DNA of 64,000 nucleotides from Entonaema liquescens (Eukaryota > Ascomycota > Sordariomycetes > Xylariales > Xylariaceae): positions 124,001 to 188,000 of the forward strand of contig CADCSX010000023.1 of the NCBI GenBank assembly GCA_902805475.1. Reading direction: 5' to 3'. The notes below the pieces were generated by a model. That model was not told where the DNA came from and ran no database searches. It saw only the letters and a program-made list of their open reading frames with translations. Below, piece by piece: positions 22,712-34,911 of this stretch. The position numbers and the translations under genes were made by a program. Every line of letters starts with the position of its first letter. The stretch's first letter is position 1.

Positions 22712-25530
22712 ATGGACGGTAAAAAGAGTACGCTCGAATCCCTTATCGAAAATGCTGCTTTGAAGGCCTTCAACTCCCAAGCCGACGAGGCATCTCGCTC
22801 CGAAGGTCAGCGGGAACTCAGTGCCGTCTTGTCCAAGTAGGTAAAATAATATCGCCTATTTTCCTTTCTCTAAACAAGGATCGTAGGTCCAATACTATGG
22901 CTCTCATGTCCGCTCTGAGCAAGTTGACTCAACCCGATCGTGTTCCTTCGTGGCTTCGGGTCCATCTGATGGATGTGCTCACCTTACTTCCCCAGAGACC
23001 TGATGGCGTCCGGGCTACTCTAGAGTTCGTCTTTTCCGTTCATCCATCAAGCACCGTAAGAGCATCCGAGGCGGCCGCACCGCAGAAACAAGGTGCCAAT
23101 ATTACTATGGAAGCTCTAAAGCTCGCCTCCAATTTGCTGTCTTCGCCGCCCGCTACTATTCCCCCGGAGAAGTGGTTTCCCGGCATCGCTCCTCAGCTTT
23201 TGGTCCTCCTCGACGGGAAAGAAGGTGCAGATCTTGCAAAGGCGGCGTCCTATGTGATCGGTTTTGGCGTATTAGGGAGGAAACAATTTGGAGCTCCCGG
23301 TATGATCCAGCAAGGGGAACTCTTCTCAAGCCGTATCTGCTAATATTTATCTTCAGGAACATCTGGGTGGAAAGCGTTTGCGGAGCCGATGCTCACCAAG
23401 ATAAATCCTACCCTATCTTCAGAGGAACCTACGAGAGAGCCTCTCGTGTTCAGCGCTGGACCTGACGAGGTTGTTGACTTGCGCAAAGAAGTTGTCCTCG
23501 TAGAAGCAGACGATTTGCGTAACGCGCTGAGACGCCTGTCTTCTTTGCTTGACTCGCATCCGAATCCTGGCTTGACAAAAAGATTGCTTGCTCCGTTGAT
23601 GCTGCCGCTTTGGACATTATGGTCGTGGCCGCACGAGAGCAAAGAGTTTGACGAAAAATACAGACACCCTGCGAAAGCGCTTCTGAATATTTATCTCAAA
23701 CTTTCAGGCTCCCCGGAGAAATTCCAAGCTCTTCTTAAGGACCTCCTCGTAAACGGAAGTACGGATACATCTAAATTTCGATGGGTATTTGATAGGGTTG
23801 GGGATTCTGACATCCAGATAAAACGTCTACAGGGAAGCGCAAGTAGCTCAGATCTCAAGTTGAACCTGGGTCTCTTAGAATCAAAGTCAGAAGCTTTTCT
23901 GGAGTTATTGCAATCGGTCGGGACGGATTCGGATATATCTACATTATTCCTCAGATTATTACGAGATTCGCTAGAGACCACGGAAACTACGCAGGAGATC
24001 AAAATAATTCCAGAAGCTGAGAAACAAAAAGACCCGGCGGTGCAGCTTGTCGAGGCAAGAGTACTTCAAAAGATGTTGGAAAAGTTACCCGACCGACTAA
24101 TTTCCAGCTGGAAGCAAATTCTCGAGCTCGTCAGCCAGATATTAAGAGAGTCAGAGAATTCATCGACTACATCTAACGATGACGCTACGCCCGTGGCGCT
24201 CAGCTTGCTGAACCTTGTCGTCACAGCTCCAGGCTTCCAAAAAGCCAACGTCCGCGCTGATCTTCTCACGTCTATAGAGAATTCCCTCGAGAAGATAAGC
24301 AAATCGCAAGCGACCGACGTGTCACAAACAGCGCGAAATCTTTCCCTGCTACTAAAATACAGAGATGCTATAGAAGATCCTTCCGAACAGACGACGGCAC
24401 CAACCGATCGCCAGATAGAAGATCGTAAAACTTACAACTTGGCAATTTCGTACATTACACAGGCTGACTCGCCTCCGCCGGTACGCACGGAAGGTTTGAA
24501 TCTACTGTCCGGTTTAATACGAGCTGGCAGCCCTATTCTCGACGTCCAAGCCACTCTAGTCCTTCTCTCGTCTCTGCTAAATGAAGACGATGATTACGTT
24601 AATCTGACCGTGGTGAAGCTATTTACTCATCTCGCCGACCGACATCCTCGGTCAACTACCAAGGAGATCCTAGAACACTATGTTGATGCTAACGAATTAG
24701 AAAGCACTGACACTCGTCTGCGATTTGGCGAGGCATTACTGCAAGTGGTGCAGCGTCTCGGAGAGACTTTCTCGGGCGAGACGGCACGGCAAGTTGGCGA
24801 AGCGCTCCTTTCGATTGCGGGACGACGTGCTCAACGTCCTAAAACAAAAGCGAAACAAGACCGTCAGGAGCGGCTTAAGAATCTGAAGAATAAAGCCGCT
24901 CAGGATGCTTGGCAGGGTGAAGTACCTGATCTCGGCGAACTTGACGAGGATCAGACGGAAGAAGAGAAACTGCGCAACGAAGTAATCGCGCAGATCGTGT
25001 CGGGCTGGGAGAGTAAGCGTGGCGCCGAGGACGTGCGCATGCGTGCCTCTGCGCTATCGGTGCTCTCAGTTGCTATCGAGACAAACGTCGCTGGTTTAGG
25101 CGCGCCTCTCGTCGAGGCATCTGTTGACTTGTGTCTCAATATTCTCACCCTCGAGTCAAGCCCTGAGACTGGCATACTTCGTCGAGCTGCCATCATACTT
25201 ATCTTACATTTCGTACGGTCTCTTGCAGACGCACGCGAAAGTGGTAGACGACTTGGCTTTGGGTTAACTGACTCAAGCCGGGAGGATATCGCACGCGTGT
25301 TGGAATACGTAGCTCAGACGGACACTGATGGATTAGTGCAGCAGCATGCACGAGATGTGGTAGAGAGCTTGCATAATTGGCAACTGACAACTTTGGTACC
25401 TTCTGCTTCAGAGATTCGGGACGGTCAGGAACCTGCTGCGCTGACTAGGCTAGCTGGGTTGGATATAGGGGCTCCAAGCTTGCCTTCCCTAGAACCGAGA
25501 GCAAGACCTAGGATTGAAGAGATCGACTAA
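22712..25530 (+). CDS. rtp1: RNA polymerase II assembly factor Rtp1 (TANGO6-like)
   Basis: Three exons, join(22712..22836,22887..23299,23357..25530), 903 residues. Both introns (50 and 57 nt) have GT/AG ends and preserve phase. The protein is an almost all-helical HEAT/ARM-like repeat protein. The middle part (SYITQADSPPPVRTEGLNLLSGLI, about residues 560-690) matches the RTP1_C1 domain and the C terminus (MRASALSVLSVAIETN...LDLCLNIL...RRAAIILIL) matches RTP1_C2, both diagnostic of Rtp1. In yeast Rtp1 links RNA polymerase II subunits to nuclear pore proteins during assembly and import of the enzyme; it acts in the cytoplasm. Length is close to that of the family. The family call rests on remembered domain patterns. 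Confidence 0.85.
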
Positions 25531-25868
25531 CCAACTTTTTTTTTATTTTTTTTCAAAAAAAAAAAATTTTCTGCAAGGATCATTCTGTGGTCACATTGCA
25601 CTGAGCATACCTGGATTGGTGAAACGAACTTCTCGCTCCGATACACAGACTTTTAGATGCTAGATTAGATCATTAAATTTAAAATAGTCTAACTGTCTAT
25701 AACATCGAGTTTCGGTGCTGGATTATTTTTCACTCCGCAGCTCGACCAGATATGGGTATAATTAGGTACTCTGACTAAAGTTTGATGTTGCAGAAACATC
25801 TTGCCCGACCAGAATTTTACGTGATATAATTAGGTGTTCCAGCTTTTTCTACTATTCGCATTTTAGAT
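25531..25868. other. convergent intergenic region with T/A tracts
   Basis: Just after the rtp1 stop come T8-A-T8 and A12-T4 runs (25537-25567) that could fold into a weak hairpin. Otherwise AT-rich 3' sequence of two convergent genes. Confidence 0.45.
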
Positions 25869-27662
25869 TCACTCTTCCTCTAACTCCTTTGGCCACAACA
25901 GCTCCCTATTCCAGAGACATCGTATCATGGTAGCGAAGACAAGCGCCCAGACAACGATCAAGATGGCGGCCATCGCGCAACCTGTGATACGAAGTCCAGC
26001 GCTGCCGAGCGCGGCAGCTAGTGCAAAAGTCGCAGTCACGAGGGCGGTGTTGGGGAAGACAAAGGACCACCAGGTCATCTGGAAAGGCATCTTGCGTTCG
26101 GGGCGTACGTATTTCAGAAGCGACCCCACCGAAACAAGAAAAAACCAGACGCTGAGACCCCAAAGCCACAACCCGATGATAGTCGAGAGAAGTCGCAGAA
26201 TAACGACGCTGTGGGTCGAGTTCTGAAAGTTGTCCGGGATGACGACGTGAGATTGTTGACCAAGTGATACTACTTATTGTCAGCTATGCATAATAGAGAA
26301 GAATAGGGGGTCTCAAATTCTACCTATTCCTGCTACCGTAAAGCCGCTAGGACCGATAGAAATAAACTATTCGCATGAGTATCAAACTTTCAAGGAGGGA
26401 GATTACTCGTCACAACTTACAACGCCTGGCCGCTGCATGTCTCTCGGCAATTTCTGAGTCATCAGTCGATAGATAAACGCAGCACATATCATAAAGCTAA
26501 TTAGAAACCCAGTTCCTTGCACTGCTATTGCGCACATCGCGATGGCTAACGTGTCGACCGGCGGATTCTCTGAAGCGGCTGTGTTCGCGGCGATGAGCGT
26601 ACTAGCAAACGGTGCGGTCAAGAGCAGCGGATAACCAGGGAAAACCCAAACGGGTGTCATAGTGTGGATAGGAAATATCCTGTAAAGAGAAGGTTGCGTT
26701 AGATGTATTCAAACATTCAAGGGAGTTAGCTCACTCACTGAGTAGACCATAAGATCAAGTACATGCCGGCGCTCGCCACTACGCTGACGACGATGTAAAT
26801 CCAAAATAGCCATTCCATCACGCGCTGCAGCCACGGGCCAGTCATCGGGATCCCGTATTCGCAAATATTAATCAAGATGGTGCCCGTACTACGAACGCGT
26901 TCGGTAAGTACATGGTAGATAGGTAATACGATTACGTTCTACTTACGAGACTACCTATTTTTAAAGGGGCACGTGAGTTCCATGCTAACGAAGCAATTTC
27001 GAATATATCTTACCACGGCTGGAATAAAGAGAGATTCCATCTGGTCCAGGAACGAATGCAAACAACTTCCCGGGACCATTGCGAATCTCATCGTAATCAG
27101 GACGCAGTTCATAATGAAGAGGCACAGGTTAAAGAGGAAAAAGAACAGGCCGATGTACCAGAGCCAGTCGGCACGATACGGAGTCCACACGGAGTGGAGG
27201 ACGTTGGAGACGCCGCCGGTTGCCTGCGTTGACACAAAGTTGAATATACACGAAACCGACATACAAGATCCAAGGAGACATGCGGGCACAGATGTTTAAC
27301 AGCTCAGCTTACCATAGTCTAAACTGGAGTCAGCGGCCGAGTAGAAATCCTCGAGAATGCTAGAAACGTACCATCGTAAACCAGGTCCATTGATGGCAGC
27401 ATATCCGATCTCGAATTCCAAGCTTCTTACCGCCTCTAGACTTTCTAGCGTTGGATATCATCCTAGCCAAGCTGTCGGCGTTAGGCGGAGGATGAAGTGG
27501 AATCGGGGGCGGTCTCTTCTCTCGCTGATCCCGATTCGACAACGACATCACCGGCGAGCGGCGACCTCGATCGAAGTAATCTTCGCCGGGGGTCACATAA
27601 CCGTTGATGGCTGCTTCGACGTCGACCTGGCTACTCGTACTTGTACTCAGAACTCGGGACAT
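25869..27662 (-). CDS. TDT-family (malic acid / C4-dicarboxylate / SLAC1-like) transporter with two microexons
   Basis: Eight exons, complement(join(25869..26272,26324..26366,26421..26679,26739..26888,26947..26954,27014..27223,27313..27318,27372..27662)), 456 residues. About ten membrane spans. Family landmarks: WTWFTMTMATGGV near the first span, PYRADWLWYIG, LFIPAVVVSTGTILINI, HTMTPVWVFPGYPLL, ISIGPSGFTVAG and IPDNF. Members carry malate and other dicarboxylates (Mae1), sulfite (Ssu1) or anions across the plasma membrane. The model needs a 6-nt exon (27318-27313, Thr-Met) and an 8-nt exon (26954-26947). Each has AG before and GT after, each keeps phase, and each restores residues expected in the family; leaving them out deletes conserved membrane-span residues. 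The substrate is undetermined. Confidence 0.85.
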
Positions 27663-29058
27663 TTTAACATGCAAAACTCATCGGGAGTCCGAGTGAAGAG
27701 CCTAGAGATTATGTATATAGCGACGAGTGCAACAGGTTCGACGTGAGCCAAGGCCGAATGGAAGTTGACGAGAGTTGTCACGAATACCACGAGGTGCAAC
27801 ACGACAGAGCCGACATTAGATATAGACATAATCCGGACAATCCGGCGTCGGCTCGTACCGGTAAGGGACGTAAATTTTTTTTTTAAAGAGGGTACGAAGG
27901 AGAAGCTCTAGAAGAGGAGATATTTCATGACGAGTCTAATGAATGCGCTAATCTTTGCCGTGTGCCCGCGTGTTGTCCGTGTGGGGATGGAATTGTGCAG
28001 GTTGATGCTACGTAGAAACTTGGATCTTTACTGGATTAGGATGTAGGCAGTCTTTTTTTTTTTTTTTTTTTTTTTTTCTTCTTTTTTTACGAATGGGAAC
28101 TTTTCCAGTATGTGGATCCGAGTGAGAAATTGGATCGGATGATACTTTGGAATCTACCTGCCGAGTAGGTTATTTAGTTGCTCTACCACCAAAAGATAGA
28201 AGGTATAAAACAGTAGATATAGTGACTCGGAAAGCTTAGTATTTAAAACCCGATTCAAGTTTGCATCTTTATCTTATCGCTTCAAAGGTATAGTAGAGAG
28301 AAAATAGCCCCGCGTACATAGTTGCAGTGGATTCTTTGAGCTAGCACTGAGTTATGACGGCATAGCACATATAGCATACCAGTAGGTACCTACACCTTTA
28401 TATACCTTTACTATATCTGCACTAAGAGACTCCATAACGACGTCGACTATGGGGTCGGCTATCTTTTTAGTAGTGTATTTTTTAGTACCTGTATCATGTG
28501 CTATACCTCTCTAGATGTTAGCGAGTTAGTGGGGCTTTCCAGCCTCTAATGGTCCAAGGCGTCGGGTTGGGGTAATGACTTCTTATAACTCGGTTCGGGC
28601 AGTCCTACGCAACGTTTCTTCCCCAAAACTTCATCTCATCCAATCCCAACAAGTAAGCTTGAATTATATAATATCTCCTAATCTCTCCTATCGGTGATAA
28701 TCCCGACACAGATCAGCTCAAGAACGTTATCGGTATCCTAGAACAGTCGGTTGTCAATTAGTATCTCGATTTCCCTCCAGATCCGTAACTTCTAGTTTCT
28801 TTCTAGCTTCGTACAAGTTTCTTTCGAGACTGTGTGATCTTATCATTATCATTTAGCAAGACTATCGGCTAGGAAGACTAGGTGGGCATGCCTAGTCCCT
28901 TATTCTTTTGGTGTTTCTCTCTTGCGAGCTTGGGGGCTTCTCTTCAACTCCTAGATATACCGCGTCGGAACGTCTCTATCTGATGGGTACATTGCAAGTG
29001 TTGTAGACCTCATCTCAATTAAAACCCTCGCTCTGTTTATGAGCGCCTCTACATCGTG
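27663..29058. other. divergent promoter region with poly-T
   Basis: Lies between the divergent transporter and PP2C genes. Contains a T10 run near 27877 and a T-rich tract of about 38 nt at 28052-28088 with only two C interruptions. No gene seen. Confidence 0.5.
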
Positions 29059-31065
29059 ATGAGTCTTGGTCGCGGACGTCCGAAGCGGTGGTCTCTAGAC
29101 GATACTTATGGTCAGTCAAGAAGTCTAGGACATTTAATATTTACGCCTCGAGCTTTTGCCAGAGGCTTAAGTTAGCTAACGTATTATTATCTTCGAGTAG
29201 GCTTCATCGCAACTTTTTTCGAGGCCCAGACGCGGACGTACACGTGCGGAGCTGCTGTGAGATGCACGGCAGCGCGGAAACCTTCCGGCTCGTTACTAGC
29301 ATCGCAAAGTACGAATACGACTTCGTCTGATGTCGAATCTAGAGCTCCAAAAATTGCACCGCGTCACAATGTCCAGCGTGGTTTTCACACGTACTTTGTT
29401 ACGCACCTCCCGTCCTCCTCGCTGCACCCGGATTCCCGAGCTCCAGCCGGACCTCACCACAAGTTGCCCCGGTCCGCCGCCGCGCCTCACACGGCAATTT
29501 CCGGTGCGGCACCTTTGTCTCCGCCTCACTTGCCGTCCAATCGCGATTTGACCGTCGTCCGCATTCCCCTGCGTAGTGCCAAGCACCACTTCGGAGTCGC
29601 GGATTCGAGAGGCTCTCGTCCATATAACGAAGACGCAAACCAGGCTGGTACGATTGATATTCCCGCGTTTGCGAAGCGCGCTCCTATTAGTCTTGTCCGC
29701 AGCACTATGAACAAGACGGGAGAAGGAACTTCAGCGGACAGTCCTTACGGAGACCCCCAAATCTTTTATTTCGGCGTCTTCGACGGCCACGGAGGAACGC
29801 AGTGCAGCGACTTCCTACGAGACGAGCTCCATGGATATATTGAAGAGGCAGCCCAAGAGTTCGAGCTTAAAAGTAGCCTCCGGACAACCAGGAAGAGTCA
29901 CAAATCAGATTCGGATTCTTCCAGCGCGCCGACTCAGATCTTGTCGGATTCTGAAGCTGGCGGACAAAAGAAGCTCGACCAATTAGACATCAATGGTTCA
30001 GAAGCTGTGGCGGCCAAGGCAGATATACCAGAGATAGACAAGCGCGGCGCAATTCGCGAAGTCGAAAATTCCGACGCCATTAAGGGCGCTCAGCCTGTGC
30101 CAGCTAGAGCGTCTGAATCAAAAGCACTGCAGTTACAGAACGAGCTAGTAAAGGAATATAGAACCACGGTAGGCGGATATTTCCGTCGCTTCCATCCGCC
30201 GTACTTTCACCTGAGGCGAGATTCTGATTCCCCTAAACCACCCGTTAGCGTCGAGTCCGTTCTTACGTACGCATTTCTCCGAGCAGACCTGGATTTCATC
30301 GCTGCTCAGGCCCGCAAACCAGACCCCGACGATCCTTACGTAGCCGACACAGCTCTAAATTTGGACGAAGTACTGGGAAAGCCTCACCATCTGCCGCCTT
30401 CCGGCCAAGGAATCGGCGGACGTACAAGATTTAAGGGAGGCTCGACGGCATCGGTCGCTCTCATCTCTACTCCAACGCCTGCTCCGTTCTGGCATCCGGC
30501 TGCGAGTTCTACCTTGTTAGTCGGACATGTGGGTGACACACGCATCTTGTTGTGCGAGACAGCCACTGGTCTCCCTCGTCCTTTGACTTCGGACCATCGT
30601 CCAAGCTCCCCAAGCGAGTCGCACCGGTTGCGGCGGTTTGCAGCGTCCTTCGTGACAGACTCGTTCGGCGAGGAGCGAATACAAGGTCTTGCCAACTCTC
30701 GAGCGTTTGGAGACATGGCATCTAAGCGTCTGGGCGTCTCGGCCGAACCGGAGATTACGCGGACGGAATTGGGGCCGGCGCAGTACAGCTTCCTCGTCCT
30801 CATGTCTGACGGCGTATCGGGAACGCTGAACGACCAAGAAATCGTAGACGTTGTAAAAGAGGCTAAAACTCCCGAGCAAGGCGCTAGGGATGTTGTAGCG
30901 TACGCCACGGAGGTCAGCAGCGATGGTGATAATGCGACGTGCCTTGTAGTCAGATTAGGCGGCTGGGAGCGCAGGAGCGAGGGAGGTTTAGGGAGTCTTG
31001 GTACAAAGGAGATTCGGGACTTTAGACGCAACGAGGCCATGGATCCGCGGCGGGACATAAGGTGA
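29059..31065 (+). CDS. PP2C-type protein phosphatase (Ptc6-like, probably mitochondrial)
   Basis: The catalytic frame runs open to the stop at 31065. PP2C motifs: RPYNEDA (nt about 29617), FGVFDGHGG (29771), LLVGHVGDTRILLC, LTSDHRP, GLANSRAFGD, LVLMSDGVSG (30792) and DNATCLVVRL; these include the metal-binding Asp residues. An insert of about 120 residues rich in charged residues splits the domain after the second motif. The Arg/Ser-rich N terminus with RGFHTYFVTHLPSSSLHP resembles fungal mitochondrial PP2Cs (Ptc6/Aup1 type). The open frame has no ATG before the catalytic part. I propose exon 1 at 29059-29110, a 90-nt intron 29111-29200 (GTCAGT donor, GCTAAC branch, TAG acceptor) and exon 2 at 29201-31065. 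The start is therefore less certain than the function. Confidence 0.8.
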
Positions 31066-32458
31066 ACAGGGTTTATCGTGGAATATAAATGCCAGCGCTT
31101 CTACTTGCGTTTGAAGACAAGAAATTAACATATCAGATAAGGACATATTGAGCACTGCTTATGTGAAGTAATGAAACTACAAGCTGTTGTCCAGTTGTAA
31201 CACTTGTTGAGAATAAGTTGTATAGCAACTATGTGGACTAGGTATATTGTTGTGGACTGGAGAAGTCTAATAAATAATAATTCAGTTTGTCGGAACCTAT
31301 ATGGCAAGTCAAAATATACCGTTGCCTCTTGAAGCTACTCTTCAATAATATAGATGCTATATCAACCTTTACACTTATCTACCATTCTTATGCGCCAGTC
31401 CCGCATTTCCTACCAAAACCCCACCAGCTTAAGGATGTGATTCGTATACAGACAAGAATAGAAAAATTACAAACTGAGTTCGGATAGAATGTAAATTGCT
31501 CAAGATTGAAATATGTCTTTTACTTTTTTAATCAGACTTTATTTGGTGGTTTTATGTTAGGGTAAATATGTAGTAATTATCCTTCCAATGGAATATTGAT
31601 GTAAAACTTTCAAGAAATAAGACATTGGAAGACTTTGCGGTCGCACGCATTGCGAGGTTGTGGCCATATGAAACTATATTTTCTACGAAACTGTTACATA
31701 TTTCTTAAAAGTAATATTATTCGCAACTTTATTTACGTTTAATTCTTCTAAAGTATAGATAATTCGAAGCAATTATTATACATAATTATTCATTTTAATT
31801 GTACATTGAAGCAAAAAAGAAGTGTACCTATTTTTATTTATTTTGTTGAATTTTTAGTAATTTGGTAAAGTAAATGGGGTTTCGTGGTAAAATACGGAAC
31901 TACATGTAATGTTAATGTTGTAAGTTTTGAATTCATTGTCTTTGCCATACTATCGTATTCAACTTAAATATGAAAATTCACTATATCAAATCGTACGCCT
32001 TTCGACTGGCTGGTAGCGTCGATACAAGTAGCAATGTTGAATCTAATATGTTGATACAATAATTCAGCTTAGATTAATGCGCCTACAGGATTTATTTCCA
32101 ATAAGACTACATAAGGTTGGTATTAACATAGCCTACACGAAATAAAACGTAGGCGCGCGATCAAAACGTAGTATGCGTAGGAATGCTTCTATATGATCTC
32201 ATGAAGGACGTAACGCGAATATCAGAACCGCAGCCGCCGGGCGCCATTCGACTCGGCAGTGGACATACTACCCTGTCGACTCCAACCACCCTAAACGCCT
32301 GGCGCATCTCTCAGAGTTTCCCTAGTCTAACTGACGCGCGGCTCCTCTTCACGAACGTCAAAGTAGTCAGATCAGCCAAGTCATACATGGATTCGCTGAG
32401 GCAATAGGTTTCGTATACTGAAATCGCTCGAAAACAATAGTCAGGTTGGAGAAGCGGG
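31066..32458. other. convergent gene-free region, AT-rich
   Basis: About 1.4 kb between the PP2C and DnaJ genes, strongly AT-rich between 31500 and 32160. No gene; a 74-codon frame near 32183 lacks an ATG start consistent with a gene. Confidence 0.45.
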
Positions 32459-33603
32459 CTACCGCGAAATTCCCAGGGCGTCCATACGCTTACACGACGT
32501 CATCTCGAACTGGTCGGCAATCTTCATCTTGTCCGGATCCGGGAAGAACCATCCCTGCGCTTTATCGATCAGATCGCGTTTGGTACGCATCTCCGCGTCG
32601 CAGCGGCGGCGGAGGACACGCACGAAGCCGACCTCGGCTTCTTTATCCAGCTGGCGAAATTGGTAATCATTCCAGTCTACCACCTGAGCTGGGTCGACGT
32701 AGTAATCAACGCCAAGTTTTGGCGTGGTTCGGTGGTAGATCAGCGGCGGAACGGCAGCGTCAAACACCATCGAGGGTACTGCCGGCTGCGACTCGCCACC
32801 TGAAAATATAGACGATAGCAGCGGGAAGACGAAGAGGAATAGGATCGGCAGCAGGCTGATGAGAGTATCCCAGCTCGTCTGGGGTCTCTGCTGACCTTCG
32901 GCTTCTCGAGGTCTCCTGCGCGGATTCGCTCCGCCCATCTGATGTACGCGGAAGCCTCTGTTTCCGCCGATGTTGAATACGAACTGCGGCCCAGTATCGA
33001 ATCCTGCTCCGTGTTAGAATTTTTTCTCTCCCTTTTCCTAATCTTCGCGGAAGATAAATTTAACTCGTGTAACTCACCGCCGAACGGTCCACCAAAAGCA
33101 CCGCCGAAGAATCTCTGGAACATCTCCTCCGGACTGATCTCGTCATCCCACATACCTCCCCCGCCGAATCCCGGGCCGCCAGCCCTCATGCCACCAAAAT
33201 TATTAAACGGATTGCTAGCCTGAGCCCTCGCGCTCTCAAATCTACTATCCGGATCTGTGCCAAAGCGATCGTACTTTTCGCGCTTTTCCTTATCACCCAG
33301 CACGCCGAAAGCCCTGCTGACCATCTTGAAGGCCTCGTCGGCGTGCTCGTGGCCGTTCTTGTCCGGGTGCGTGAGTAGGGACTGCTTGCGGTAGGCCTTC
33401 TTGATATCGGCGTCGCTGCATGTCGTCTTCACAGCCTCGAGATCTAAGATGTCGTAGAAAGCGGTCGCCTTGCACCGCCGGATTCGCAGGACCGCGGCCT
33501 TTTGCTCGGGGGTACATTTACGTTCCTGGTTTCCTTGGTTATGATCTCGCGAGCGAGCCGCACCGCCCGAGGCGTCAGCGCCGGAAGTTGTTGCGCTGGG
33601 CAT
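32459..33603 (-). CDS. ER-membrane DnaJ/Hsp40 protein (Hlj1 / DNAJB12-14 like)
   Basis: Two exons, complement(join(32459..33003,33078..33603)), 356 residues. The start is the ATG at 33603; the frame is open upstream only through a GTG. The J domain is at about 48-114 with the HPD motif at 79-81, which stimulates Hsp70 ATPase. Then come a Gly/Phe-rich linker (GGPGFGGGG), FDTGPQFVFNIGG, one membrane span near 221-242 (LISLLPILFLFVFPLL) and a DUF1977-type C-terminal domain (YHRTTPKLGVDYYVDP). This order is that of tail-region-anchored ER J-proteins that face the cytosol and help ER-associated degradation. The 74-nt intron has a GTGAGT donor, a CTAAC branch and a GAGCAG acceptor, and splices within the Gly-rich linker in phase. 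Confidence 0.92.
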
Positions 33604-34387
33604 GGCCGCGTGAGTGCTCGAGAGAGCGGGCACGGGCGAATAGGTAGCGCTAGTTACGATTCTAGGTAAGGCAAGTCTTTTTTTTATTCGAGTTCAGTTG
33701 GGTTGTTCGGAATCAAGCGGACACGGAGAAGGACAGATAAGAAATAGTAGACGCTCTATCGTGTACGGAACGAATGACGAATAACAAACAGACGTATCGA
33801 ATCAAGATTTATTGACGAATGAACAGTCTTTATAAATATAGTGTTAAAGTTGACCGCGCTAAATTAGGGAACGTCAGCGGTCCAGGTTGTTGTCGAATTA
33901 AAAATCGAGGCTGGATATGGGAGATGGGAGATGAGAACTTGGTGAGTTCTAAAGTTCCAAAGTTTCTTCAGGACTTCCAAATGTGTTCCAGAGGTAACCT
34001 GACATTTGATAGGTAAACTTTGTACTAAGTATAGTTATTTGTAAAGTGGCTTTAAGAAAGTCTAGATCCCGATCGATGTGGCTGGTGCTATGTGTCCGAT
34101 AAGAGCTGTTAAAGTGATAACTTTTTTTAAGAGATAACACCCCACCATCCCTGATTGCCCCGCTAGACTTTAGCTTCTTGTCCAATAGAATTACAAGAGT
34201 TCATACCTGCGAGCCTCACTATCGTCATTGATGTCAAGCTTTGTCGTTTGATGGTTTTTATATCGCTTGCTTTGGACGTTTCACTGAACCGGTAAGAATT
34301 GAGCTTCGCGGCCTATGAAGTTTGTGAACGTACCTGTACGGCATCTATGAATATCTTAGAAATATTATAGACGATACCGCCTAAATC
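33604..34387. other. divergent intergenic region
   Basis: Promoters of the DnaJ gene (-) and of the small membrane protein gene (+). No other feature found. Confidence 0.45.
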
Positions 34388-34911
34388 ATGACAACAGTAG
34401 AATCGTCTAGATCTGCGAGATCGCGAGTTGAAGCATGGGGAAGTACGCATTCCCCTAATTCTACCACAACCCGTCTCGTAATTTTATTATTATATTTTTG
34501 TGTACTAGATTGACCAGCTACATATATACAAGGAAGCTAACACGCTCGCCAGATTCCCCGTTTGCACCCACAGGTCTGGCAACCTTAATAACGGCCCTGC
34601 ACTTTCGCCCTCTGCAAGTCCGACCTATGATTTTCGTCCCTATCCTATTCTTCTCCAGCTATGCAAATCTCCAAGGTTTCAAGATCGACAGCGCCGGAAT
34701 AACCGCCGCCGCCAGCGGCACGTACGCCCTGCTCGCCATGAGGAGGCGACCCGGCACCCTCATGAATCGCTTCTCTATCAGGGGATTGGTTAGGGGCTCC
34801 GCTGTTGGTATAGGCATCATCAACGCTGTCGCCGCGGGATGGGTATATGGTACGGGTAATCGTGAAAAGGAGAAGGAGGAGAGGAGAGATAACCCGCGAT
34901 GGGTTGAGTAA
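34388..34911 (+). CDS. small membrane protein, possibly Aim19-like
   Basis: Two exons, join(34388..34442,34553..34911), 137 residues. Exon 1 starts MTTVESSRSARSRVEAWG; the 110-nt intron has a GTACGC donor and a CTAAC branch 13 nt before the CCAG acceptor, and phase is kept, giving WGNSPFAPTGLATLI. Hydrophobic segments: ITALHF...MIFVPILFFSSYANLQGF (about 35-60), GITAAASGTYALLAM (about 65-80) and GSAVGIGIINAVAAGWVYGTG (about 103-123), ending in a charged tail. It looks like a small multi-span, possibly mitochondrial, protein. I think of the Aim19 family but cannot confirm it. Confidence 0.65.

Noticed and set aside
29296..29714. Several minus-strand frames opposite the PP2C gene
   Set aside because: Shadows in a GC-rich coding region without motifs.
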